Source of the DNA: GYS-P2D sp964414425
Lineage (GTDB): Bacteria > Bacteroidota > Bacteroidia > Chitinophagales > Saprospiraceae
Length of the DNA stretch: 64,000 nt
Assembly (NCBI GenBank): GCA_964414425.1
Contig: CAYPWL010000009.1
Location: 1-64,000, forward strand
Reading direction: 5' to 3'
Positions 1 through 8,324 of this stretch are shown in pieces. Position 1 is the stretch's first letter; every line of letters begins with the position of its first letter. The notes under the pieces are model-generated. The model saw only the letters and a program-made list of their open reading frames with translations. It had not been told where the DNA came from and did not search any database. Made by a program: the position numbers and the translations under genes.

Positions 1-1061
1 CTTTTGATCAGATTGATAATGCACCAGAAGAAAAAGAAAGAGGTATTACAATTAATACTTCTCACGTTGAGTATCAAACTGCTAATCGTCACTATGCGCA
101 CGTAGATTGTCCAGGTCACGCCGATTATGTGAAAAACATGGTTACGGGTGCGGCTCAGATGGATGGTGCTATCCTTGTGGTTGCAGCTACTGATGGACCT
201 ATGCCACAGACAAGAGAGCATATCCTCCTTTGTCGTCAGGTCGGTGTACCTAACATCGTTGTCTTTATGAATAAAGTTGATCTCGTTGACGATGCAGAGA
301 TGCTTGAGTTAGTTGAGATGGAGGTTAGAGAACTTCTTGATCAGTACGAGTTCGATGGTGACGGAGCTTCTGTTATCCAAGGTTCTGCTCTAAAGGCATT
401 AGAGGGAACTGACGAAGGTAAAAGCCAAATCATGGAGCTTATGAATGCAGTAGATGCTGACATTCCTGAGCCAGTGAGAGATGTAGATAAAGATTTCTTG
501 ATGCCAATTGAGGATGTATTCTCTATAACAGGTAGAGGTACAGTTGCGACTGGTAGAATTGAGAGAGGTGTAATCAATACAGGAGACCCTGTTGAGATCG
601 TAGGTATGATGGACGCTGAGGCTAAGCCACTTACTTCTACAGTTACAGGTGTTGAGATGTTTAGAAAAATACTCGAGAGAGGTGAGGCTGGTGATAACGC
701 TGGTATCCTTCTTAGAGGTATTGAGAAGACTGACATCAAGAGAGGTATGGTTATCGTTAAGCCTGGTTCGGTCAAGCCACACTCTAAGTTCAAGTGTGAA
801 GTTTATGTATTAGGTAAAGATGAAGGTGGTCGTCACACACCATTCTTCAACGGATATAGACCGCAGTTCTACTTCAGAACAACTGATGTTACAGGAGATG
901 TTAAGCTTCCTGCAGGAGTAGAGATGGTAATGCCTGGTGATAACGTAACTCTTGAGGTTGCATTAATCAATCCTATTGCAATGGAAAAAGGATTAAGATT
1001 TGCGATCAGAGAGGGTGGTAGAACAGTAGGTGCAGGTCAGGTAACAGAGATCTTAGATTAA
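1..1061 (+). CDS. tuf: Elongation factor Tu (5' end outside window)
   Basis: Translation GTPase that brings aminoacyl-tRNA to the ribosomal A site. The reading frame is open from base 3 and lacks roughly the first 40 residues, including the P-loop. Visible GTPase motifs are RGITINTSHVEY (switch I/G2), DCPGHADY (G3), NKVD (G4) and GSALKALEG (G5). Domain 2 and domain 3 follow, with the typical ending GRTVGAGQVTEIL before a TAA stop. The gene is first in the usual Bacteroidota order tuf-trnW-secE-nusG-rplKAJL-rpoBC and is followed by its own hairpin terminator. Identification is certain; only the upstream end is missing. Confidence 0.98.
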   Translation, partial: FDQIDNAPEEKERGITINTSHVEYQTANRHYAHVDCPGHADYVKNMVTGAAQMDGAILVVAATDGPMPQTREHILLCRQVGVPNIVVFMNKVDLVDDAEMLELVEMEVRELLDQYEFDGDGASVIQGSALKALEGTDEGKSQIMELMNAVDADIPEPVRDVDKDFLMPIEDVFSITGRGTVATGRIERGVINTGDPVEIVGMMDAEAKPLTSTVTGVEMFRKILERGEAGDNAGILLRGIEKTDIKRGMVIVKPGSVKPHSKFKCEVYVLGKDEGGRHTPFFNGYRPQFYFRTTDVTGDVKLPAGVEMVMPGDNVTLEVALINPIAMEKGLRFAIREGGRTVGAGQVTEILD

Positions 1062-1128
1062 GAGAAATTCTTAGAACATAAGGAGTGCTCGTAGAGAGTG
1101 ACTCCAGATAGATTATAATTTCGATGGG

Positions 1129-1156
1129 AAGTGTCTCTTTTAGGGACACTTCTTTT
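1129..1156 (+). terminator. Intrinsic terminator after tuf
   Basis: The stem AAGTGTCTC / GGGACACTT (1129-1137 with 1143-1151, one G-U pair) has a 5-nt loop and is followed by a short T-rich tail (CTTTTC). It separates tuf from the tRNA-Trp/secE transcript. Confidence 0.7.
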
Positions 1157-1218
1157 CATCTTAATCGTTCTCGTATTTCGACTTTGCAGATGTGTAAGAG
1201 TCTAAAAGACAAGAAGAT

Positions 1219-1291
1219 AGGGGAGTAGCTCAGTTGGTAGAGCGGTGGTCTCCAAAACCATAGGCCGCGGGTTCGAATCCTGTCTCCCCTG
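1219..1291 (+). tRNA. trnW: tRNA-Trp (CCA anticodon)
   Basis: A full cloverleaf of 73 nt: acceptor AGGGGAG pairs with CTCCCCT, the D arm contains AGTTGGTAGAG, the anticodon loop is CTCCAAA (anticodon CCA), and the T loop is TTCGAAT. The 3' CCA is not encoded (GCAAAG follows). The position between tuf and secE is the common arrangement in Bacteroidota. Confidence 0.97.
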
Positions 1292-1317
1292 CAAAGATTA
1301 TTAACACGGGAAGCTGA

Positions 1318-1542
1318 ATGTCAGTTTTCTCGAAGATTATAGAAATCATGGATACTATAATGCTATACATAAAGGAGAGTTACAATGAGTTACTTCACAA
1401 GGTGACTTGGCCCTCTCTTTCGGATTTGCTCAGCAGTACAACAGTAGTATTGATTGCCTCGGCGATTATTGCATTGTGCATATTGGTGATGGACATTATT
1501 TCAAGAGGTGTATTGGATAACGTTTATAAGTTAGGAATCTAA
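1318..1542 (+). CDS. secE: Preprotein translocase subunit SecE
   Basis: Small inner-membrane subunit that clamps SecY in the Sec translocon. The protein is 74 aa, like other short single-span SecE proteins. It has an amphipathic N-terminal part with the family signature around ELLHKVTWPSLSDLL (about residues 24-38), then one transmembrane helix (about 41-62, VVLIASAIIALCILVMDII). The position directly before nusG is diagnostic. An alternative start at MDTIM, 10 codons downstream, is possible; the first ATG was kept because it sits just 27 nt after the tRNA. Confidence 0.93.
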   Translation: MSVFSKIIEIMDTIMLYIKESYNELLHKVTWPSLSDLLSSTTVVLIASAIIALCILVMDIISRGVLDNVYKLGI

Positions 1543-1547
1543 GAAAT

Positions 1548-2114
1548 ATGACGGATACGAACGATACAGCAAGCGCAACAAAGTGGTACTCTCTCCGAGT
1601 CATCAGCGGAAAGGAGAGAAAGATCAAAGAAAGAATAGAGCTCGAAATCGAGAGAGCTAAGTGGTCTGAGGTTGTGACTCAAGTATTAGTTCCGTCAGAG
1701 AAAGTATACAAAATCCGTAATGGCAAGAAAGTAATTCTTGAAAGAAACATTCTTCCAGGATATATTCTGATAGAAGCCGTTCCAGGTAAATTCTCTGGAG
1801 AGATGATCAAAGGGATTACTAACATTCCTAATGTGATTCATTTTCTCGGTAGAACGAAGCCTATACCGATGCAAGAGTCGGAGGCTAACAGAATGTTAGG
1901 TAAGGTCGATGAGTCCCAAGATATTGGAGAAGCGATGATCGAGCCATTCTTAGTGGGAGAATCCGTTAAGATAACTGATGGTCCATTCAATGGATTTATA
2001 GGTGATGTGAAAGAGGTAAACGAGGAGAAGAAGAAGATAAAAGTAATTGTAAAAATATTTGGCCGTGGAACTGAGGTTGAGCTCAACTTCATGCAGGTCG
2101 AAAAACAATCATAG
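1548..2114 (+). CDS. nusG: Transcription termination/antitermination protein NusG
   Basis: Binds RNA polymerase, increases processivity and links it to Rho or the ribosome. The 188-aa protein has an NGN domain (about residues 11-120, starting KWYSLRVISGKERKIKERIE, with LPGYILIEA in the middle) and a C-terminal KOW domain (about 136-188, with GESVKITDGPFNGFIGDVKEV). It starts 5 nt after secE and ends 2 nt before rplK, so all are probably co-transcribed. Length and domain order are normal. Confidence 0.97.
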   Translation: MTDTNDTASATKWYSLRVISGKERKIKERIELEIERAKWSEVVTQVLVPSEKVYKIRNGKKVILERNILPGYILIEAVPGKFSGEMIKGITNIPNVIHFLGRTKPIPMQESEANRMLGKVDESQDIGEAMIEPFLVGESVKITDGPFNGFIGDVKEVNEEKKKIKVIVKIFGRGTEVELNFMQVEKQS

Positions 2115-2116
2115 TT

Positions 2117-2569
2117 ATGGCAAAAGTTGTAGAAACTTTTTTGAAGCTACAAGTTAGAGGTGGTGCAGCTAATCCTTCGCCCCCAGTAGGACCTGCTTTA
2201 GGTGCTAAGGGAGTTAATATCATGGAGTTCTGTAAGCGTTTCAACGCTAAGACTCAGGATCAGCAGGGTAAGTTGTTACCGGTTGTAATCACTGTATATC
2301 AGGACAAGTCATTTGATTTTATCATCAAAACTCCGCCAGCTGCAGTGCAGTTATTGGAGGCTGCTAAGCTTAAGAAAGGATCTCCAGAGTCTAACAGAAA
2401 CAAAGTCGGTTCTGTGACTTGGGATCAAGTAAGAGCAATAGCAGAAGACAAAGCGCCTGATTTGAATTCCTTTACTATTGAGTCTGGCATGAAAATGATT
2501 GCCGGTACTGCAAGAAGTATGGGGCTTACAATCAAAGGTGACGCTCCGTGGGCAACCGCTGAAGCTTAA
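2117..2569 (+). CDS. rplK: 50S ribosomal protein L11
   Basis: Component of the GTPase-associated centre that binds 23S rRNA. The protein is 150 aa, slightly longer than the 142 aa of E. coli. The N-terminal domain has the conserved proline-rich stretch NPSPPVGPALGAKGVNIMEF. The C-terminal RNA-binding domain contains GSVTWDQVRAIAEDK and ends with ARSMGLTIKG. Its ATG lies 2 nt after the nusG stop codon, which suggests translational coupling. Confidence 0.98.
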   Translation: MAKVVETFLKLQVRGGAANPSPPVGPALGAKGVNIMEFCKRFNAKTQDQQGKLLPVVITVYQDKSFDFIIKTPPAAVQLLEAAKLKKGSPESNRNKVGSVTWDQVRAIAEDKAPDLNSFTIESGMKMIAGTARSMGLTIKGDAPWATAEA

Positions 2570-2587
2570 GTAAATTCAATTATTCAC

Positions 2588-2620
2588 AAGGGAGCTCGGT
2601 CATTTGAGCGGTATAACCTT
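2588..2620 (+). promoter_or_regulatory. Candidate L1 (RplA) translational operator
   Basis: The 64-nt rplK-rplA spacer can fold as an outer helix AAGG/CCTT (2588-2591 with 2617-2620) and an inner helix GCTC/GAGC (2594-2597 with 2606-2609), joined by an asymmetric internal loop (GA against GGTATAA). It ends 13 nt before the rplA ATG. Two short helices with an asymmetric loop is the general form of known L1 mRNA sites. The match is structural only and the helices are short, so this is tentative. Confidence 0.3.
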
Positions 2621-2633
2621 TAAAATTTGAGAA

Positions 2634-3326
2634 ATGGCAAAATTATCCAAAAAGAGAAAAGCAGCACTCGAGAAAGTAGATGCTGACAAGTTGTACAGTT
2701 CTAAAGAGGCTATGGCGCTTCTAAAAGAGGTGAATTGTACTAATTTTGATTCCTCTGTGGATCTTCACATTAGATTAGGTGTAGATCCGAAGAAAGCCGA
2801 TCAGGCAATCAGAGGCACTGTTTCATTACCTAATGGAACAGGAAAGAACAAAACTGTATTGGTACTATGTACTCCTGACAAGGAGCAAGAGGCTAAGGAT
2901 GCTGGAGCAGACTACGTGGGACTTGACGAGTACATCCAAAAAATCCAGAAAGGATGGACGGATGTAGATGTAGTAATCGCAGCACCTAATGTTATGGCGC
3001 AACTCGGTAGAGTAGGTAGGATATTAGGTCCTCGTGGATTAATGCCTAACCCTAAGACAGGTACCGTTACACCTAATGTAGGTGCAGCTGTCCAAGATGT
3101 AAAGGGTGGTAAGATCTCATTCAGAGTAGACAAGTACGGTATCATCCACTCTTCTATCGGAAGAATAAGCTTTAGTCCTGATAAATTAGTTGGCAATGCC
3201 GATGAGCTTATGGGCACATTGATTAAGATGAAGCCGTCGTCAGCTAAAGGGACATATATTAAATCTATCAGTGTGGCGTCAACTATGAGCCCAGGGATAG
3301 CAATAGATCCAAAATCTTTCAAATAG
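2634..3326 (+). CDS. rplA: 50S ribosomal protein L1
   Basis: Forms the mobile L1 stalk of the large subunit and, in many bacteria, represses translation of the rplK-rplA mRNA. The 230-aa protein has normal length. Recognisable segments are SVDLHIRLGVDPKKADQ near residue 40, the signature VGRILGPRGLMPNPKTGTV (about 126-144) and the C-terminal KMKPSSAKGTYIKS. The 64-nt gap before it holds a possible operator hairpin; rplJ follows after 7 nt. Confidence 0.98.
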   Translation: MAKLSKKRKAALEKVDADKLYSSKEAMALLKEVNCTNFDSSVDLHIRLGVDPKKADQAIRGTVSLPNGTGKNKTVLVLCTPDKEQEAKDAGADYVGLDEYIQKIQKGWTDVDVVIAAPNVMAQLGRVGRILGPRGLMPNPKTGTVTPNVGAAVQDVKGGKISFRVDKYGIIHSSIGRISFSPDKLVGNADELMGTLIKMKPSSAKGTYIKSISVASTMSPGIAIDPKSFK

Positions 3327-3333
3327 AAATATC

Positions 3334-3864
3334 ATGACAAGAGAACAAAAAACGGCAGCAATAGAGGATCTTAAAGAATCCTTCAGCAATCATCAGTTTT
3401 TCTATTTGACTGATTCGTCTTCGATGACTGTAGAGCAGATCAACAAGTTAAGAGGTCTGTGTTTCGATAAAGGAATCAAGATGCAGGTGGTCAAGAATAC
3501 CTTGGCTGTAAAGGCCCTTGAGTCTTTTGGCGAAGAGGAGGGTTATGCACCACTCTATGACAACCTCAAAGGACCGACGACGATCATGTTTGCTGCCAAT
3601 GGTAGTGAGCCAGCTAAAGTCATTAAGGAGTTTAGAGGAACTGACGAAAGACCGATCCTCAAGGCGGCATATATTGATAAGGATGTATTTGTAGGAGACG
3701 ATCAACTGGACGTGCTTAAAGCACTTAAGTCTAAAGAGGATCTCATCGCAGAGATTATCCTAATATTAGAATCACCAATGAAGAATGTATTAGGATCTCT
3801 CAACTCAGGATCAGGTACTATTGGTGGATTATTAAAAGCGCTCGAGCAGCGTGCTGAGAATTAA
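3334..3864 (+). CDS. rplJ: 50S ribosomal protein L10
   Basis: Anchors the L7/L12 dimers at the base of the ribosomal stalk. The 176-aa protein has the N-terminal rRNA-binding domain (LKESFSNHQFFYLTDSSSMTVEQINKLR, KNTLAVKALE) and the C-terminal helix that binds L7/L12 (GGLLKALEQRAEN). Length and order before rplL are typical. The 76-nt gap after it is AT-rich and contains no obvious terminator. Confidence 0.97.
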   Translation: MTREQKTAAIEDLKESFSNHQFFYLTDSSSMTVEQINKLRGLCFDKGIKMQVVKNTLAVKALESFGEEEGYAPLYDNLKGPTTIMFAANGSEPAKVIKEFRGTDERPILKAAYIDKDVFVGDDQLDVLKALKSKEDLIAEIILILESPMKNVLGSLNSGSGTIGGLLKALEQRAEN

Positions 3865-3940
3865 TTTGGCTTCCAAGCAACTATTTATATAGTTTTTATA
3901 ATACGCGCCATTATTTATTAATTAAAAAAGAAAAAGTTAA

Positions 3941-4321
3941 ATGGCAGATTTGAAAGAAATTGCAGAGCAGTTAGTAAACCTTACCGTTAAAGATGTAAAG
4001 GAGCTTTCTGACATTTTGAAAGACGAGTACGGTATTGAGCCAGCAGCTGCAGCAGTAGCAGTAGCAGCAGGACCAGCAGCAGGAGGTGGAGACGCCGGAG
4101 CCGCTGAGCAAACAGAGTTTGACGTAATACTTAACTCTGCAGGTGCAGCTAAGTTAGCTGTTGTAAAAGAGGTTAAAAACCTCCTAGGTGTAGGTCTTAA
4201 AGATGCTAAAGCATTAGTAGACGGTGCACCAGGACCGATTAAGGAAAAAGTATCTAAAGAAGAAGCTGAGTCTATCAAGGCGGCTTTAGAAGGCGCAGGC
4301 GCTGAAGTAGAATTAAAGTAA
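3941..4321 (+). CDS. rplL: 50S ribosomal protein L7/L12
   Basis: Multicopy acidic stalk protein that recruits translation GTPases. The 126-aa protein has an N-terminal dimerisation domain (about residues 1-34), an Ala/Gly-rich hinge (about 35-60, runs of A, V and G) and the conserved C-terminal domain (EFDVILNSAGAAKLAVVKEV, then LLGVGLKDAKALVDGAPGPI). An A-rich segment just before the ATG takes the place of a Shine-Dalgarno sequence, as expected for a highly expressed Bacteroidota gene. Confidence 0.98.
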   Translation: MADLKEIAEQLVNLTVKDVKELSDILKDEYGIEPAAAAVAVAAGPAAGGGDAGAAEQTEFDVILNSAGAAKLAVVKEVKNLLGVGLKDAKALVDGAPGPIKEKVSKEEAESIKAALEGAGAEVELK

Positions 4322-4376
4322 TTCTGCTTAGAGCGACTATGCTTATTAGTACTTTTCCGTACATACAGAGAAATAT

Positions 4377-4411
4377 AGCTTTGTCAAAACGCAGGTTTTG
4401 ACAAAGCTTTT
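4377..4411 (+). terminator. Hairpin between rplL and rpoB (probable partial terminator)
   Basis: A perfect 14-bp stem (4377-4390 with 4395-4408, AGCTTTGTCAAAAC and its complement) closed by the tetraloop GCAG, followed by TTTT. It lies in the 148-nt rplL-rpoB gap. In E. coli an attenuator at the same place lowers rpoBC transcription relative to the ribosomal proteins. By analogy this is probably a leaky terminator or an RNA-processing site. Confidence 0.75.
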
Positions 4412-4469
4412 CGTGCTTGTAGCACATGTGTTTTATTCTTTTTTAAGAATGTTTCAAATTATAGACTAA

Positions 4470-7400
4470 ATGGCATCTAACGGCACTATAACTACCCATA
4501 CTAAGCCAAGAGTTAACTTTGGCAAAATTAAATTGCCAAGCAGTTATCCAGATCTTCTGGAGATACAGTTAAAAGGCTTTCAGGAGTTTTTCCAGCTAGA
4601 GACGACACCAGAAAACAGAGGACACGAAGGACTCTTTAGGGTGTTTCAAGAGAACTTCCCCATCACTGATGCGAGGAATATTTTCGTACTGGAGTTTCTC
4701 GACTACTTTATCGATCCTCCGAGATATGATATCGATGAGTGTATGCAGCGTGGGTTGACTTATAGCGTTCCGTTAAAAGCTAAATTGAGATTATCATGTA
4801 ACGATGAGGAGCATGTTGATTTCCAAACCATTGTACAGGATGTATTCTTAGGAAACATTCCATACATGACACCTAAGGGAAACTTTGTCATCAATGGTGC
4901 CGAGCGTGTCATCGTATCTCAATTGCACCGATCTCCAGGTGTATTTTTTAGCTTAAGCTTTCACCCGAATGGCTCTAAGCTATATTCTGCCAGAGTAATC
5001 CCTTTCAAGGGTGCTTGGATGGAATTTGCAACTGACATCAACAATGTGATGTATACGTACATCGACAGAAAGAAAAAATTCCCTGTCACCACATTACTTC
5101 GATCAATTGGATTTGATTCTGATAAAGACATCCTGAATCTATTCGGATTATCAGAGGAGGTAAACGTGACTAAAGCGTCACTCAAGAAGTCTGTCGGTAG
5201 AAAACTGGCAGCTCGGGTACTACGCAAGTGGACAGAAGACTTCGTGGATGAGGATACAGGTGAGGTAGTTACTATCGAGCGTAACGAGATTATACTTGAG
5301 CGTGATATCGTACTCGACGAAGAAAATGTAAAATTAATAGAGGAGGCGTCTGTAGAGACAATCATCCTACAGAAGGAAGATATAGCAGAAGATCACTCGA
5401 TCATCTACAATACACTACAGAAAGACCCATCAAGTTCTGAGATAGAGGCAGTACAGCATATCTATCGTCAACTGAGAGGAACAGATCCACCAGATGAAGA
5501 GACAGCTCGTGGAATTATTGATAAATTATTCTTCTCTGATAAGAGATATAACTTAGGTGAAGTAGGTCGCTACAAGATTAACCGTAAACTCGAGACCAAT
5601 GTGGATCTTGAGACATTGGTATTAACGAAGGATGATATCCTTGCAATAGTCAAGTACCTCGTACTATTGGTGAATCAGAAGGCAGAGCTCGATGATATTG
5701 ATCACCTCAGTAATAGACGGGTAAGAACGGTTGGTGAGCAGTTATATGGTCAGTTTGGTGTGGGTCTTGCTCGTATGGCAAGAACGATCCGTGAGCGTAT
5801 GAATGTCCGTGACAATGAGGTGTTCACACCTATTGACTTGATTAATGCACGTACGCTGTCATCTGTGATTAATTCATTCTTTGGAACATCGCAGTTGTCA
5901 CAGTTCTTGGACCAGACTAATCCGCTATCAGAGATCACTCACAAGAGAAGAATCTCAGCACTCGGACCAGGTGGTTTGAGTAGAGAGAGAGCTGGTTTTG
6001 AGGTTCGTGATGTACACTACAGCCACTATGGCCGTCTATGTACAATTGAAACCCCAGAGGGTCCTAACATTGGATTGATCAGTACGCTATGTGTACACGC
6101 TAAGGTTAATAAGATGGGATTCCTCGAGACACCATACCGTGAAGTAACAGATGGTAAGGTAGATCTTGATGGTGAGGTGCAATACCTATCAGCAGAGGGT
6201 GAGGATTTCAAAAAGATTGCTCAAGCCAATGCGCCTTTATCTGAGTCTGGAGCATTTCAGTCAGATAGAATTAAGAGCAGAGAGCATGGTGATTTCCCAG
6301 TGCTCGAACCGAATGATGTAGAGTACATGGATGTAGCCCCGAATCAGATTGTAGGGGTGTCGGCTTCATTGATTCCATTCTTAGAGAATGATGATGCCAA
6401 CCGTGCCCTGATGGGATCAAACATGCAACGTCAGGCAGTGCCATTGGTTAAGCCAAGCAGCCCAATCGTGGGTACTGGTATTGAAGCTAAGGTGGCTCAG
6501 GATAGCCGTATGTTGATTAATGCAGAAGGCGACGGTATCGTCGAGTATGTTGATGCGAATGAAATCGTAATTAAGTACGATAGATCAGAAGAGGAAGAGC
6601 TCGTATCATTTGACGACAATATCAAGAAATATAAGTTAACGAAGTTTAGAAGAACTAACCAAGGTACTTCTATCAACTTGAAGCCACTCGTAAGAAAGGG
6701 CGATCGAGTAACCAGAGGAAGTTTATTATGTGATGGTTACGCAACTGAGAAAGGCGAATTAGCTCTTGGTCAGAACTTGAAAGTGGCATTCATGCCATGG
6801 AAAGGGTACAACTTTGAGGATGCAATCGTACTCTCTGAGCGTGTAGTTAAGGAAGATGTCTTCACATCTATCCATATAGAGAGTTTTGAACTTGATGTAC
6901 GAGACACTAAGCTTGGAGAAGAAGAGTTGACTAACGATATTCCTAACGTCAGCGAAGAAGGGACTAAGGACCTTGACGAAAATGGTATCATCAGAACAGG
7001 TGCTTGGGTAAAAGAAGGTGATATACTCATCGGTAAGATTACACCTAAGGGTGAGTCTGACCCAACTCCAGAAGAAAAACTCCTAAGAGCAATCTTCGGT
7101 GATAAGGCTGGAGATGTAAAAGATGCATCACTTAAGGCTAAGCCATCTACGAAAGGTGTAATCATCGATAAGAGACTTTTCGCTCGTGCGAAAAAGGATA
7201 AGTACCAAAAGGTACAGGAGAAAGAACTCCTATCTAAGCTTGAGGACAGACATATGGTTGCCCTCAATGAGCTTAAGACGATCCTTGTCGATAAATTGAT
7301 GACGCTCCTTAAGAATAGAAAGTCTAATGGAGTAAGAAATATCTATAACGAGCAGCTGGTTCCTAAGGGCACTAAATTCTCTAATAAGATCTTAAAAGAC

Positions 7401-8291
7401 TTAGACTTTACGCAGGTAGACTACTCGAACTGGACTAATGATGATCACTCTAATAAATTGATCGCTGCATTGTTACACAACTACAGCATCAAGGTTAACA
7501 GTGAGATCGGAAGATACAAGAGAGAGAAATTCAATATCAGCATCGGTGATGAGTTACCTGCTGGCGTATTGAAGTTAGCCAAGGTTTACATGGCTAAGAA
7601 GCGTAAGTTAAAGGTAGGTGATAAGCTTGCCGGACGTCATGGTAATAAGGGTATCGTAGCACGTATTGTACGTGATGAGGATATGCCATTCCTTGAGGAC
7701 GGTACCCCAGTAGATATCGTATTGAACCCATTAGGTGTGCCATCACGTATGAATATCGGACAGATATTCGAGACAGTATTAGGATGGGCAGGAGAAAAAC
7801 TTGGAGTGAAGTTTTCTACGCCAATCTTCGATGGAGCATCAATAGGCGAGATCGACGAATACATTAAGAAAGCAGGTCTTCCAGAATTAGGACAGACATA
7901 TTTATATGATGGTGAGACTGGAGACAGATTTCACCAGCAGGCCACAGTGGGTATCATATACATGATTAAGTTATCACACATGGTGGATGATAAGATGCAC
8001 GCAAGATCGATAGGGCCATACTCATTGATTACTCAGCAACCATTAGGTGGTAAGGCGCAGTTTGGTGGACAGCGTTTTGGAGAGATGGAAGTATGGGCAT
8101 TGGAGGCATTTGGTGCAGCCAATATTCTACGAGAATTATTAACGATTAAGTCGGATGATATCATGGGTAGAGCGAAGGCTTACGAGGCAATCGTAAAAGG
8201 TGAGAACCTTCCTGAGCCAAATATCCCAGAATCATTCAATGTACTCATTCACGAATTGAGAGGTTTAGCTCTCGACGTGAAGTTGGACTAA
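4470..8291 (+). CDS. rpoB: DNA-directed RNA polymerase subunit beta
   Basis: Catalytic core subunit of RNA polymerase. The 1273-aa protein is within the range for Bacteroidota. The rifampicin-binding region is visible at about residues 470-515 (FFGTSQLSQFLDQTNPLSE, then RRISALGPGGLSRERAGF). Later come the conserved ETPEGPNIGLIS, MPWKGYNFEDAIVLSERV and the KLAGRHGNKGIVA and QPLGGKAQFGGQRFGEMEVWAL motifs. The Rif-region residues look wild type. rpoC follows after 33 nt. Confidence 0.99.
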   Translation: MASNGTITTHTKPRVNFGKIKLPSSYPDLLEIQLKGFQEFFQLETTPENRGHEGLFRVFQENFPITDARNIFVLEFLDYFIDPPRYDIDECMQRGLTYSVPLKAKLRLSCNDEEHVDFQTIVQDVFLGNIPYMTPKGNFVINGAERVIVSQLHRSPGVFFSLSFHPNGSKLYSARVIPFKGAWMEFATDINNVMYTYIDRKKKFPVTTLLRSIGFDSDKDILNLFGLSEEVNVTKASLKKSVGRKLAARVLRKWTEDFVDEDTGEVVTIERNEIILERDIVLDEENVKLIEEASVETIILQKEDIAEDHSIIYNTLQKDPSSSEIEAVQHIYRQLRGTDPPDEETARGIIDKLFFSDKRYNLGEVGRYKINRKLETNVDLETLVLTKDDILAIVKYLVLLVNQKAELDDIDHLSNRRVRTVGEQLYGQFGVGLARMARTIRERMNVRDNEVFTPIDLINARTLSSVINSFFGTSQLSQFLDQTNPLSEITHKRRISALGPGGLSRERAGFEVRDVHYSHYGRLCTIETPEGPNIGLISTLCVHAKVNKMGFLETPYREVTDGKVDLDGEVQYLSAEGEDFKKIAQANAPLSESGAFQSDRIKSREHGDFPVLEPNDVEYMDVAPNQIVGVSASLIPFLENDDANRALMGSNMQRQAVPLVKPSSPIVGTGIEAKVAQDSRMLINAEGDGIVEYVDANEIVIKYDRSEEEELVSFDDNIKKYKLTKFRRTNQGTSINLKPLVRKGDRVTRGSLLCDGYATEKGELALGQNLKVAFMPWKGYNFEDAIVLSERVVKEDVFTSIHIESFELDVRDTKLGEEELTNDIPNVSEEGTKDLDENGIIRTGAWVKEGDILIGKITPKGESDPTPEEKLLRAIFGDKAGDVKDASLKAKPSTKGVIIDKRLFARAKKDKYQKVQEKELLSKLEDRHMVALNELKTILVDKLMTLLKNRKSNGVRNIYNEQLVPKGTKFSNKILKDLDFTQVDYSNWTNDDHSNKLIAALLHNYSIKVNSEIGRYKREKFNISIGDELPAGVLKLAKVYMAKKRKLKVGDKLAGRHGNKGIVARIVRDEDMPFLEDGTPVDIVLNPLGVPSRMNIGQIFETVLGWAGEKLGVKFSTPIFDGASIGEIDEYIKKAGLPELGQTYLYDGETGDRFHQQATVGIIYMIKLSHMVDDKMHARSIGPYSLITQQPLGGKAQFGGQRFGEMEVWALEAFGAANILRELLTIKSDDIMGRAKAYEAIVKGENLPEPNIPESFNVLIHELRGLALDVKLD

Positions 8292-8324
8292 TTTTTTAAC
8301 GAACAAATTTTAAAGGCCAGTAAT

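Noticed and set aside
341..793. Minus-strand frames within tuf
   Set aside because: Antisense shadows of a highly biased gene; no independent evidence of coding.
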